Source of the DNA: CAXSEF01 sp050920955
Lineage (GTDB): Bacteria; Pseudomonadota; Alphaproteobacteria; Acetobacterales; Acetobacteraceae
DNA: 64,000 nucleotides
Assembly: GCA_050920955.1 (NCBI GenBank)
Contig: JBPBQS010000204.1
Coordinates: forward strand, 1-64,000
Direction of reading: 5' to 3'
The position numbers were made by a program, and so were the translations under genes. Of the stretch, positions 22,206 to 30,727 are shown piece after piece. Within the stretch, counting starts at the first letter, position 1; every line of letters starts with the position of its first letter. The notes beneath the pieces were generated by a model, which saw only the letters and a program-made list of their open reading frames with translations, had not been told where the DNA came from and ran no database searches.

Positions 22206-25200
22206 TCAGGCGGGCGTTGCGCGCCAGATGGCATAGGGCGCCTCGGGCGTCAGGCGCACCCGCTGCGAGCGCCCCTGGAAGCCGAAGCGCGCGCCGCCGA
22301 CCAGGTCCTCCATGTCGAGCGAGGCGCTGTCCGGCAGCGTCCAGCGCTGCAGCGGCACGTCGATCCGCGCCTCCTGCACGCCGAACGGGTCGAGGCTGAC
22401 GGCGACGAGCACCACGTTGGAGCGGTCGGGCGTCGCCTTCTCGAAGAACAGCACGTACTCGTTGTCCGCCGGCAGGAAGGTGACGCCGAGCTGGCTCTGC
22501 AGCGCCGGGTTGACGCGGCGTATCCAGTTGAGCCGGGTGATCTCGGGCACGATGTTGCCCGGCCGGTCCCAGTCCCACGTGCGGATCTGGAACTTCTCGC
22601 TGTCGAGGTACTCCTCCTTGCCCGGCAGCGGCGTGCCCTCGCACAGCTCGAAGCCGTTGTACACGCCCCACAGCCCGGACAGCGTCGCCGCCAGCGCCGC
22701 GCGGATCAGGAACCCCGGCCGTCCCGACGTCTGCAGGAACACCGGGTTGATGTCGGGCGTGTTGACGAAGAAATGGGGACGGAAGAACTCGCTCGGCGCC
22801 TCCGTCGACAGCTCCTCGAGATAGGCTGACAGCTCGCGCTTCTCGTTGCGCCAGGTGAAGTAGGTGTAGGACTGGCTGAACCCCACCTTGGCGAGGCGGT
22901 ACATCACCTTCGGCCGGGTGAACGCCTCGGCGAGGAACACCGCGTCCGGGTAGCGCGCGCGCACCTCGGCGATCATCCACTCCCAGAACGGGAACGGCTT
23001 GGTGTGCGGGTTGTCGACGCGGAACAGCCGTATGCCCTGCTCGGCCCAGAACATCACCGCCTCGCACAGCGCGACCCACAGCCCGGGCACGCTGTCCTCG
23101 GCATAGAAATCGACGTTGACGATGTCCTGGTACTTCTTCGGCGGGTTCTCCGCGTACTTGATCGACCCGTCCGGCCGCCAGTCGAACCAGCCCCTGTGCT
23201 GCTTCAGCCAGGGATGGTCCGGCGAGCACTGGATCGCGAAGTCGACCGCGATCTCCAGCCCGTGCGCCGACGCCGCCGCGATCAGGTGCCGGAAATCCTC
23301 CAGCGTCCCCAGCTCCGGGTGCAGCGCGTCATGCCCGCCCGCCTCCGAGCCGATCGCATACGGGCTGCCCGGATCGTTCGGCCCCGGCGTCAGCGTGTTG
23401 TTCGGCCCCTTGCGGTTCGACTTGCCGATCGGGCTGATCGGCGGGAAGTACAGCACGTCGAACCCCATGTCGCGCACCCGCGGCAGATGGCGCTCCACGT
23501 CGGCGAACGTCCCGTGCCGCGCCGGATCGTCGCTCATCGAGCGCGGGAACACCTCGTACCAGGACGCGAACCCCGCGCCGATGCGCTCCGCGTCGACCGG
23601 CATTTTGGGAGTCGTCGCCGCCTGCGGCCGCTCGTCCGCGTCGCGCATCAGCGCCGCGAGCCCCGGCGAGAGCAGCGTCACGCGCCGCGCCTCGTCGCCC
23701 GCCTCCATCGCCGCCAGCGCCTCGCCCAGCGCCGCCGCGAGCGGCCCCTCGCTGCGCGCCGCCGCGCGCTCCACGAGACGGGTGCCCTCCACCATCTCCA
23801 GCTCGATCCCGATCCCGGCCGCGTGCTTCTTGCCGAGCTCGTCGGCGAAGGTCGCGAACGCGTCGCGCCACGCCTGCACCATGTAGACATGGCGCCCGAG
23901 CGGCCCGAGCGGGAAGGCGCCCTCCCACACGTCATTGGCGACCAGGCTCATGCGGACCTCGCCGCCCTCGCCCGACGGCCCCATCCACAGCAGCGCGGCC
24001 GCCAGCTTGTCGTGCCCGTCGCACAGCACGTCGGCGGTCACGGTGACGCTGCTGCCGGCCGTCCGCTTGACCGCGAACGCCCCGCCATCCACGGCCGGCT
24101 GCGGGTTCTCGATCGCCACGCGTGCCTTGTGCCCGGCGCGCACCGCCGCCTCCTGCCCCAGCGGCGCCGGCGCCTCCACCGGGACCGCCATCGCGGCATA
24201 GGCGCGTATCTCGCCGGGCTGCAGCACCACCGGCGTACCCGCGCGCAGGCTGCCCGAACCCAGCAGCGGGGCGAGGTCGCCGAACCGCCCGCCCAGCGCC
24301 GGCAGGATCGCCGCCGGCTCCACCGTCCGCACCGCGGCCAGATCGGCGTTGGCCAGCACCAGCAGCACCCGGTCTGCGATGCGCAGGTCGGTCTCGGCGC
24401 GCAGCAGCGCCAGCACCGGCCCGCTCGCGCCGAGCGGCAGCACCGGCATCCCGCCGTCGTCGAGCAGCGACTCGGTGGCCAGCAGGTTGTTCAGCGTGGC
24501 GATGTCGTCCGCCAGCGCCCCGCCGTCGCCCGCCGCATCCTCCATCCCCGCCGCCACAAGCCAGCCCGACCCCAGCGCCGCCGCCAGCGCCAGCGCACGC
24601 CGGCAGGTCGCGCCCACCAGTGCCGGATCCTGCACGCCCGACGCCAGCCCCGCGCCCCCCGGCACCTCCGGCGACGCCAGCACCGGCGCCACCGCCGCCA
24701 GTTCCGCGACCTCGTCCCACAGCCACTCGCCCCGCCAGTCCCACCACGGCAGCGAGCAGAACACCCCGTCCAGCCCGATCCCGCGCAGCGAGCGCACCGC
24801 CTCGCGCGCAACCCCCGGCGTCCACGCCAGCAGCACCGCGTCCGTGCCGCCGCGCAGCGCCCCGAGCACGCCCGCCAGATGCGCCCCCGGCAGCTTGTCC
24901 AGCCCGGTCAGCCGGAATCCCGCGACCCCCCAGCCCGCCCAGGTCGCGAGCTGCGCGCCCCACCAGCGCCCCAGCCGCTCCGCCTCCGCCGCGTCGCCCG
25001 GCCGTGCCAGCGCCGCCGCCATGTCGTCCTCGCGCCGCGGATCGAGCGGCGCCTCCGGGTCCGGCGCGGCGAACACCCCCGCCGGCGCCAGCCCCGCGAG
25101 GGCGGACCCCGCCGCGACCCTGTCCAGCGCCACGTCGAGCAGCAGCGACACGCCCTGCGCCCGCGCCATCGCCGAGAGCGAGCGCAGCGCCTCCGCCGCG

Positions 25201-25427
25201 TCCCCGCCGCCGAGCGACGCGCCCAGCCGCCCCGCGTCCGCGACCAGCCCGGGGTCGGCGGGGTGCGCCTCGAACGCCGGCCCCAGCAGCATGTGGTCGA
25301 AGCCGAGCCCGGAGACGCTGCGCACCAGCGCGGGCCACCCGGGCGGCGGCCCGGCCAGGGTCTGGTCGACGAAGGAGATACGCAGGGTCTGCGCGGCGGT
25401 CCGGACGGCGTCTTGAGAGGAGTCCAT
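22206..25427 (-). CDS. glgE: Alpha-1,4-glucan:maltose-1-phosphate maltosyltransferase GlgE with N-terminal extra domain
   Basis: GlgE adds maltosyl units from maltose-1-phosphate to glucan. At 1073 residues it is about 400 longer than actinobacterial GlgE. The canonical part starts near residue 434 (GHKARVAIENPQP) and has SWYEVFPRSMS near 622, YFPPISPIGKSNRKGPNN, RLFRVDNPHTKPFPFWEW near 800, FLAEAFTRPKVMYRLAK near 832 and FVNTPDINP near 890. Residues 1-430 look like a degenerate GH13 barrel (SVSGLGFDHMLLGPAF, LLLDVALDRVAAGS, WWDWRGEWLWDEV) without a clear catalytic Asp/Glu set. Start ATG at 25427; an in-frame ATG at 25502 is possible. Confidence 0.94.
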   Translation of the reverse strand: MDSSQDAVRTAAQTLRISFVDQTLAGPPPGWPALVRSVSGLGFDHMLLGPAFEAHPADPGLVADAGRLGASLGGGDAAEALRSLSAMARAQGVSLLLDVALDRVAAGSALAGLAPAGVFAAPDPEAPLDPRREDDMAAALARPGDAAEAERLGRWWGAQLATWAGWGVAGFRLTGLDKLPGAHLAGVLGALRGGTDAVLLAWTPGVAREAVRSLRGIGLDGVFCSLPWWDWRGEWLWDEVAELAAVAPVLASPEVPGGAGLASGVQDPALVGATCRRALALAAALGSGWLVAAGMEDAAGDGGALADDIATLNNLLATESLLDDGGMPVLPLGASGPVLALLRAETDLRIADRVLLVLANADLAAVRTVEPAAILPALGGRFGDLAPLLGSGSLRAGTPVVLQPGEIRAYAAMAVPVEAPAPLGQEAAVRAGHKARVAIENPQPAVDGGAFAVKRTAGSSVTVTADVLCDGHDKLAAALLWMGPSGEGGEVRMSLVANDVWEGAFPLGPLGRHVYMVQAWRDAFATFADELGKKHAAGIGIELEMVEGTRLVERAAARSEGPLAAALGEALAAMEAGDEARRVTLLSPGLAALMRDADERPQAATTPKMPVDAERIGAGFASWYEVFPRSMSDDPARHGTFADVERHLPRVRDMGFDVLYFPPISPIGKSNRKGPNNTLTPGPNDPGSPYAIGSEAGGHDALHPELGTLEDFRHLIAAASAHGLEIAVDFAIQCSPDHPWLKQHRGWFDWRPDGSIKYAENPPKKYQDIVNVDFYAEDSVPGLWVALCEAVMFWAEQGIRLFRVDNPHTKPFPFWEWMIAEVRARYPDAVFLAEAFTRPKVMYRLAKVGFSQSYTYFTWRNEKRELSAYLEELSTEAPSEFFRPHFFVNTPDINPVFLQTSGRPGFLIRAALAATLSGLWGVYNGFELCEGTPLPGKEEYLDSEKFQIRTWDWDRPGNIVPEITRLNWIRRVNPALQSQLGVTFLPADNEYVLFFEKATPDRSNVVLVAVSLDPFGVQEARIDVPLQRWTLPDSASLDMEDLVGGARFGFQGRSQRVRLTPEAPYAIWRATPA

Positions 25428-25577
25428 CGGGTGGCGATCGTCCTGCTGCGGTGTGTGTGGTTGAGCGCCCGAGCATGTGCGGAGTTGCCGGCAGCGAAAC
25501 ATCGGCGGGCCGGCCCCGCCCCCGCAACCCGTCCGGCGCGCGGACCCGTGCCGGCAGGGGAGCCGGACGTCGCGGCC

Positions 25578-26351
25578 TCAGCCCAGCTGCACGCCCCCGG
25601 TCACGGCCTGGTAGGTCGCGATCGCGAGCGTCAGCGGCTCGAACGGCTTGGTGATGACGAACGCCGGCTCCACCGCCTCGCCGGTCAGCAGCCGCTCGGG
25701 ATACGCCGTGACGAAGATCACCGGCGCCTGGTGCTGCCGGCTGATGGTGGCGACCGCGGAGGCGCCGTCGCCGCCGTGCCCGAGGTTGATGTCGGCCAGG
25801 ATCAGCCCCGGCCGGGTGCGCAGCGCGATCTCCACCGCCTCCGCCTCGGAGCACGCGACCCCCACGACCCGGTGGCCGCACCCCGCGACCAGCTCCTCCA
25901 GGTCCATGGCGATGATCGGCTCGTCCTCGATGATGAGCACGTCGGTCGCGGCCGCCTCGCGCAGGTGCAGCCGCGCCTCCGCAAGGCTCGCCGCCGCGTC
26001 CGGCTCGTCGAGTCCCGCCACCGCCGCCGCCTTGTCCAGGCTGAGCCCCTCCAGCGCCGTGAGCAGCAGAAGCTGGCGCTGCAGCGTGCTGAGCCCCGTC
26101 ACGCCGCCTGCCGCCGCGCCGTCCTCTGGGGCACTCCCCGCCGCCGCCGCCCGCGTGATGCTGGCATACAGCGCCAGCCTGGGGTCCGGCCCCGGCGCGC
26201 CCGCGTCGTCCAGCCCCGCATCGTCCAGCATGGCGCGCAGGCTCGCCGCCACCAGCGCGTCGCCGCGGACCTGGCTGCCGATCAGCGCCCGTGCGTAGCG
26301 TCGGGCGTAGGGCAGGGCTCGGATCAGGTCCTCGCGTCCCGGGCTGGTCAT
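25578..26351 (-). CDS. phyR: General stress response regulator PhyR
   Basis: PhyR is the phosphorylation-controlled anti-anti-sigma factor of the alphaproteobacterial general stress response; phospho-PhyR binds NepR and frees EcfG. The 257-residue protein has the order diagnostic for PhyR: an N-terminal sigma-like domain (residues 1 to about 125, LPYARRYARALIGS and LQRQLLLLTALEGL), then a receiver domain (DVLIIEDEPIIAMDLEEL from about 134, phosphoacceptor Asp in LILADINLG near 185, FVTAYPE, VITKPFEP). ATG at 26351 has AAGGA upstream. It is divergent from the first EcfG gene and lies upstream of the trehalose block on the same strand. Confidence 0.96.
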   Translation of the reverse strand: MTSPGREDLIRALPYARRYARALIGSQVRGDALVAASLRAMLDDAGLDDAGAPGPDPRLALYASITRAAAAGSAPEDGAAAGGVTGLSTLQRQLLLLTALEGLSLDKAAAVAGLDEPDAAASLAEARLHLREAAATDVLIIEDEPIIAMDLEELVAGCGHRVVGVACSEAEAVEIALRTRPGLILADINLGHGGDGASAVATISRQHQAPVIFVTAYPERLLTGEAVEPAFVITKPFEPLTLAIATYQAVTGGVQLG

Positions 26352-26504
26352 TCGGCATCCTTTTCTGGCACGTGTCCGACCACGTGTCCGCCGCGAAGTC
26401 GAGGCCCGGCCCCGGGCGTCTGCCCCGCCGTGCCCCCCGGTTGCCCGAGGCAGGCATCCGGGCGACACCACTCGACGCAAGGACGCCGGAGGGCAAGTGG
26501 ATTC

Positions 26505-27056
26505 ATGGTGAACGACGGCGCGGCGCCCGAAAAGGTCCGCCCGGCGCCCGACGCCGCCGCCGCGCTGCGCCGGGAGATCCTGGCGCTGCTGCCCGACCTG
26601 CGCGCCTTCGCCCGCTTCCTGGCGCGCGACCGCACGCTCGCCGACGACCTGGTGCAGGAGACGCTGGTGCGCGCGCTGGCCGCCCTGGCCCAGTTCCAGG
26701 CCGGCACCAACCTCAAGGCCTGGCTGTTCACCATCCAGCGCAACGCCTTCTTCGAGCACGCCCGCCGCCGCCGCCGCGAGGACGTCGCCATGCGCGAGCA
26801 CTTCGCCGGCGCGGAATCCGAAGGCCCCGCCCAGCACGGCGTCTCCGACCTCTCCGACCTGCAGCGCATGCTGTTCAGCCTGCCACCGCTGTTGCGCGAG
26901 GCCCTCGTGCTGGTCGGCGCCCAGGAGCTGAGCCACGACGAGGCGGCGGCCATCTGCGGCGTGCCCGTCGGCACCATGAAGGCCCGCGTCTCCCGCGCCC
27001 GCGCCAAGCTCGCCCGCATCACCGGACGTACCGAGGCGCCGGAGCCGGAAGCGTAG
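26505..27056 (+). CDS. EcfG-family RNA polymerase sigma factor, paralogue 1
   Basis: A 183-residue ECF sigma factor. Region 2 is LARDRTLADDLVQETLVRAL and LKAWLFTIQRNAFFEHARRR; region 4 is LPPLLREALVLVGAQELSHD and CGVPVGTMKARVSRARAKL. The sequence style and position next to phyR and nepR place it in the EcfG group that directs the general stress regulon. ATG at 26505 follows a GGAGGG Shine-Dalgarno sequence. It is divergent from phyR, with a 153-bp gap. Its stop codon touches repeat A4, which separates it from the second EcfG gene. I looked for a GGAAC-type -35 element in the gap and did not find a convincing one. Confidence 0.93.
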   Translation: MVNDGAAPEKVRPAPDAAAALRREILALLPDLRAFARFLARDRTLADDLVQETLVRALAALAQFQAGTNLKAWLFTIQRNAFFEHARRRRREDVAMREHFAGAESEGPAQHGVSDLSDLQRMLFSLPPLLREALVLVGAQELSHDEAAAICGVPVGTMKARVSRARAKLARITGRTEAPEPEA

Positions 27057-27179
27057 CAAGCATGGGCTCTGCCCAAACCCGCCAAGGACCAGGGGTCCTT
27101 GGATCCCCATCCCTTAAGAGAAGGCGATCCAAGGGCCCAGCCCTTGGCGGAGTTTGAGGCAGAGCCTCAACCTTCCTTC
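27055..27179. repeat. Intergenic palindromic repeat, family A, copy 4
   Basis: This copy begins at the stop codon of the first EcfG gene and separates the two sigma factor genes. Left arm AGCAAGCATGGGCTCTGCCC, AAACCCGCCAAGGACC, central CCCTTAAG, then CCCTTGGCGGAGTTTGAGGC, AGAGCCTCAACC and CTTCCTT. The following 110 bp before the second EcfG start show no gene. Confidence 0.88.
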
Positions 27180-27289
27180 GCCAGGGCAGGGGCAAGCGCC
27201 GCGTTCCCTGCTCACGGTCTCGTGACGACATGGATGCAACCACCCGCACCGGCCGTCATTGGTCAGCCAGGAAGAGGAGATAACGGACG

Positions 27290-27856
27290 ATGACGATGGC
27301 GACCTTCCACGAACAAGTGATCGGTATCCTCCCCAAGCTCCGGGTCCAGGCGCTCGCCCTGACCCGCAACCGTGCGGCCGCCGAGGACCTCGTTCAGGAC
27401 GCCGTCTGCAACGCGCTGTCCGCCCAGGAGAGCTTCATCCCCGGCACCAACTTCGCCGCCTGGATGCACCGCATCCTGCGCAACCGCTTCATCTCCAACC
27501 TGCGCAAGCGCCGCGACACGACCGACATCGACGACGTCCCGGCGCACACCTTCGCCACCGAGGCCCCGCACGAGGACCGCTTGGCGCTCAAGGAGCTGGC
27601 CAAGGCGATGACCCGCCTGCCGGCCGACCAGCGCGAGGCGCTCGTCATGGTCGTGGTTCACGGCATGAGCTACGAGGCCCTCGCCGAGTCCACCGGCTGC
27701 GCCGTCGGCACCGCCAAGAGCCGCGTGTTCCGCGCCCGCCGCCAGCTCGAGGCCTGGCTGTTCGGCGAGGAGCAGACCCGCCGCCGCCCGGCCCGCGTGG
27801 CACGCGAGGTCTCGGCCATCCTCGGCGAGCCTGCCGCCGACGCGCTGGCTGCCTGA
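27290..27856 (+). CDS. EcfG-family RNA polymerase sigma factor, paralogue 2
   Basis: A 188-residue ECF sigma factor of the EcfG type, immediately upstream of nepR. Region 2: LTRNRAAAEDLVQDAVCNAL and FAAWMHRILRNRFISNLRKR, including RDTTDIDDVPAH. Region 4: LPADQREALVMVVVHGMSYE and CAVGTAKSRVFRARRQLEAW. It is distinct from paralogue 1 in the inter-domain linker and tail (ARVAREVSAILGEPAADALAA region). AGGAG precedes the ATG at 27290. Being next to the anti-sigma gene, it is the more likely primary EcfG of the locus; paralogue 1 would then be an accessory sigma factor. Confidence 0.93.
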   Translation: MTMATFHEQVIGILPKLRVQALALTRNRAAAEDLVQDAVCNALSAQESFIPGTNFAAWMHRILRNRFISNLRKRRDTTDIDDVPAHTFATEAPHEDRLALKELAKAMTRLPADQREALVMVVVHGMSYEALAESTGCAVGTAKSRVFRARRQLEAWLFGEEQTRRRPARVAREVSAILGEPAADALAA

Positions 27857-27922
27857 CCTGCGGCGTTGACCGGCATCCCCGGCCATTTCGGGGGAGCCAC
27901 GTCGATCGAGGCGGTCCTGACC

Positions 27923-28123
27923 ATGGCGCAAGACGAACCCGCCCCGCGCCCCAGACGGCGCGGCCAGAAGGCCCCGGCCAAGCCCGCCAAGGGCGAGGCC
28001 GCCTTCGACCTCTGGCTTGACCGCGGGCTGCACAAGCTCTTCGACGCCGTGGCAAGCGAGCCTGTGCCGGAGGAATTCCTGCGCATGATCGAGGGCATCG
28101 CCGAGGAAAAGCGGCGCAAGTGA
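27923..28123 (+). CDS. nepR: Anti-sigma factor NepR
   Basis: NepR binds and silences EcfG until phospho-PhyR captures it. The 66-residue protein has a basic, proline-rich N-terminus (PRPRRRGQKAPAKPAK) and the conserved two-helix NepR core LDRGLHKLFDAVASEPVPEE followed by FLRMIEGI. ATG at 27923 gives the usual NepR length; a TTG at 27866 would add 19 residues with no family support. Its TGA overlaps the GTG start of the kinase gene, so anti-sigma factor and kinase are probably made together. The gene order sigma-nepR is reversed from the common nepR-ecfG order. Confidence 0.92.
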   Translation: MAQDEPAPRPRRRGQKAPAKPAKGEAAFDLWLDRGLHKLFDAVASEPVPEEFLRMIEGIAEEKRRK

Positions 28124-29844
28124 CCCGCCCGACCCGGCCCTCGCTCCCGGGCCTGGCCGGCAGGATCGAGCGGCACCTCCCGGCCTTGCGACGCTTCGAC
28201 CTCGTCGCGGTGCGCCTGGCACTCCTGGCGATCCTGTCCGGCGTGCCCCTGGCGGGCCTTGCCGTGACGGTGCTCGTCGAGAACTACGTTGACGCCCAGA
28301 ACCGCGAGGCCCGCGACCTGTCCGAGGCGGTGGAAGCCGTCTCCGGCCAGGCCAGGGTCGTGCTCGCCGACGCCGCCGGCACGCTGCGCGGCCTGGCAGC
28401 CGTCTCCGGCGTGGGCTCCGCCGACCCCGCGGTCTGTTCCGCCGGCCTGTCCGCAGGCCTCGGCGCGGCCGGCCTCGCCTTCCGCGACGTCTCCGTGACC
28501 GACGCGAACGGCGCCTGGCGCTGCGGCACCGGCCCGCGCGGCGATCCCTCTGTCGGCAGCGGCCTGCATCTCGCCACCCCTCCCGACCCCGGCGCTCCCC
28601 TCGTGCTCACCGTCACCGAGGCCGGGCTGGTGCTGCGCGGCGTCCTGCCCGCCGCGCGCCTCCTCCTCCCCGGACCCGACGCGGGCGGCGCGCGCGCGGC
28701 CGTCGAGCACGCGTCCTGCTGGGTGGCGGATGGCGCCACGGTGGTGCCGCTCGGCCCCGGCGGTGCGGCCGGCCTGCCCACCCCCGCGATGCTCGCGCGC
28801 CTCATGCGCCCCGAGCCCATCGTCACCGTGCGCCACCGCGGCTCGGACTACCTCTACACCGCCGTGCCGCTCGGCGACTCCGTGCGCCTGATCGTCGGCA
28901 GCGACACCGCCGCCGAGCACAGGTCCGCGCGCCGCACCCTCCTCGTGCGCGCCGCCTGGCTCGCGCTCCTGACCCTGGCCGGCCTCTGCGGCCTGGTGCT
29001 CGGCGTCCGTCGCGCCGTCGTCGAGCCGCTCCGCCTGCTCGGCATGGCCGTCGGCGGCTGGCGCAGCACCGGGCGCTTCGTGCCGCCCACCGCGTCCCTG
29101 CCGGTCGAGGTCCGCGCGCTGTGCGACAGCTTCGGCCGCGCGACCACCGCCCTCTCCCAGCGCGAGGCCGAGCTGAGCCGCGCCGTGGAGCAGCAGGAGC
29201 TGGCGATGCAGGAGATCCACCACCGCGTGAAGAACAACCTGCAGATCGTCGCCTCCCTGCTCAACCTGCAGGCCAGCCGCATCCGCCTCCCCGAGGCGAA
29301 GGCCGAGTTCCAGTCCGCCCGCGACCGCGTCCGTGCGCTGGCCACCCTGCACCGCCACCTCTACGCGCACGGCGAGGTGCACACGATCAACATGCGCTCC
29401 TTCCTCGTCGAGCTGTGCGGCCAGCTCTTCCAGGCAATGGGCGAGAACGAGGGCACCCGCATCGCGCTGGACATCGAGGCTCCCGAGCTGCGCATGCTCA
29501 GCGACCAGGCCGTCCCCCTCGCCCTCGTCGTGACCGAGGCCGTCAGCAACGCCCTCAAATACGCCTTCCCCGGCGGACGCGCGGGCCGCATCGGCGTCAA
29601 CCTCACCGAGGACAGCGGCTTCGTGCGCCTGGAGATCCAGGACGACGGCGTCGGCATCCCGGCCGGAAAATCCGAGACCGAGCATGGCACCCGCGACGGC
29701 ATCGGCCTCCAGCTGATCCGCGGCTTCTCCCGCCAGCTCGGCGCCACCCTCGACGTCCAGGAAGGCAACGGCACCCGCTACATCCTGAACATGAAGGTGT
29801 GCCAGGAACGCGAGAGCCCGACGCTGCGGCCGGTGGCAGGGTAG
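28120..29844 (+). CDS. Membrane sensor histidine kinase, HisKA_2 type (candidate PhyR kinase)
   Basis: A 574-residue kinase. A membrane segment near residues 28-50 (LALLAILSGVPLAGLAVTVL), a periplasmic sensor region of about 220 residues, and a second segment near 286-305 lead to a HAMP-like linker. The phosphoacceptor box EIHHRVKNNLQIVASLLNLQ near 366 is HisKA_2/HWE type, and the ATPase domain has VVTEAVSNALKYAF near 475, DDGVGIPAG near 508 and GIGLQLIRGFSRQ. Kinases of this class phosphorylate PhyR in several Alphaproteobacteria. The GTG start overlaps the nepR stop (GTGA), which strongly suggests that PhyR is its target; no experimental link is visible here. Confidence 0.9.
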   Translation: MTRPTRPSLPGLAGRIERHLPALRRFDLVAVRLALLAILSGVPLAGLAVTVLVENYVDAQNREARDLSEAVEAVSGQARVVLADAAGTLRGLAAVSGVGSADPAVCSAGLSAGLGAAGLAFRDVSVTDANGAWRCGTGPRGDPSVGSGLHLATPPDPGAPLVLTVTEAGLVLRGVLPAARLLLPGPDAGGARAAVEHASCWVADGATVVPLGPGGAAGLPTPAMLARLMRPEPIVTVRHRGSDYLYTAVPLGDSVRLIVGSDTAAEHRSARRTLLVRAAWLALLTLAGLCGLVLGVRRAVVEPLRLLGMAVGGWRSTGRFVPPTASLPVEVRALCDSFGRATTALSQREAELSRAVEQQELAMQEIHHRVKNNLQIVASLLNLQASRIRLPEAKAEFQSARDRVRALATLHRHLYAHGEVHTINMRSFLVELCGQLFQAMGENEGTRIALDIEAPELRMLSDQAVPLALVVTEAVSNALKYAFPGGRAGRIGVNLTEDSGFVRLEIQDDGVGIPAGKSETEHGTRDGIGLQLIRGFSRQLGATLDVQEGNGTRYILNMKVCQERESPTLRPVAG

Positions 29845-30023
29845 AAAGCAAGCATGGGCTCTCCCTCCGCTGGCCCTTCCAACGACCCAAGAGGGTCGTC
29901 GGAACCTTTGGCCAGCTGCGCCCAAACCCGCAAAGGGTCCGAGGACCCTTTGATCCCTTGACTTAGGGAAGCCATCCAAGGGGCTTCCCTTGGCGGAGTT
30001 TGAGGCAGAGCCTCAACCTTCCC
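29845..30023. repeat. Intergenic palindromic repeat, family A, copy 5 (extended)
   Basis: This copy separates the convergent kinase and first Urt operon. Left end AAGCAAGCATGGGCTCT, then about 50 extra bases with their own inverted repeat (CCAACGACC / GGTCGTCGG), AAACCCGCAAAGGGTCC, central GACTTAGGG, and the right arm CTTGGCGGAGTTTGAGGC and AGAGCCTCAACC. It ends on the stop codon of the first urtE gene (30023-30025). It may serve as a bidirectional terminator. Confidence 0.85.
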
Positions 30024-30727
30024 TACTCCATGCCCACGAACTCGCCGATCAGCGCGGTATCCCCCGCGATATGCGGCGGCACCTCGCGCGTCACCTGCCC
30101 CTTCTGCAGGATCAGGATCCGGTCCGACAGCGCCGCGATGAACCCCAGGTTCTGCTCCACGAGCACGATCGTCAGCCCGCGCCGCGCCCGCACCGCCTGC
30201 AGCGTCTCGACCATCTCCTCGATGATCGACGGCTGTATGCCCTCCGTCGGCTCGTCGAGCAGCACCAGCCCGGGGTCCCCGCACAGGCAGCGCGCCAGCG
30301 CCAGAAGCTGCTGCTCGCCCCCTGACAACGCGCCGCCCGGCCGGTCCAGCAGCCGGTTCAGCCGCGGGAAGTCCTCCAGGATCGCCGCGATCGTGGCCCG
30401 CGCGTCCGACTGCCGCAGGCAGCCCATCTGCAGGTTCTCCGCCACGCTCAGCGTGCCGAAGATCTCGCGCCCCTGCGGCACGTAGCCGACGCCGAGCCGC
30501 GCCCGCGCCGCCGGCGGCAGACGCGTCACGTCGCGCCCGCCAACCCGGACCGAGCCTGCCGTCGCCGGCAGATACCCCATCAGCGTGCGCAGCAGCGTGG
30601 TCTTGCCCATGCCGTTGTGGCCGAGGATGCCGACCGTCTCGCCCTCGGCCGCCTCCAGCGTGACCCCGGCCAGGATCGGGATGCGCCCGTACCCCGAGTG
30701 CAGCCCGGACACCGCGAGCGTGGTCAC
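30023..30727 (-). CDS. urtE: Urea/amide ABC transporter ATP-binding protein UrtE (set 1)
   Basis: A 234-residue branched-chain-amino-acid-type ATPase (LivF/UrtE class). Walker A GHNGMGKTT near residues 37-45, GYVPQGREIFGTLSVAENLQ, signature LSGGEQQLLALAR and Walker B LVLLDEPTEGIQPSI, the last typical of UrtE. The GTG start overlaps the stop of urtD (GTGA). It is the last gene of the leftward set urtA-B-C-D-E. Ligand specificity of the system resides in the binding protein; urea or short amides are likely from context. Confidence 0.9.
   Translation of the reverse strand: MTTLAVSGLHSGYGRIPILAGVTLEAAEGETVGILGHNGMGKTTLLRTLMGYLPATAGSVRVGGRDVTRLPPAARARLGVGYVPQGREIFGTLSVAENLQMGCLRQSDARATIAAILEDFPRLNRLLDRPGGALSGGEQQLLALARCLCGDPGLVLLDEPTEGIQPSIIEEMVETLQAVRARRGLTIVLVEQNLGFIAALSDRILILQKGQVTREVPPHIAGDTALIGEFVGME

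Noticed and set aside
23004..26504. Plus-strand open frame that runs into the first EcfG gene
   Set aside because: Only the last 184 codons (from 26505) are protein-like and preceded by a ribosome binding site; the rest is the shadow of glgE and phyR.
26352..26504. EcfG-dependent promoter between phyR and the first EcfG gene
   Set aside because: No GGAAC element with a correctly spaced GTT was found on either strand by eye.
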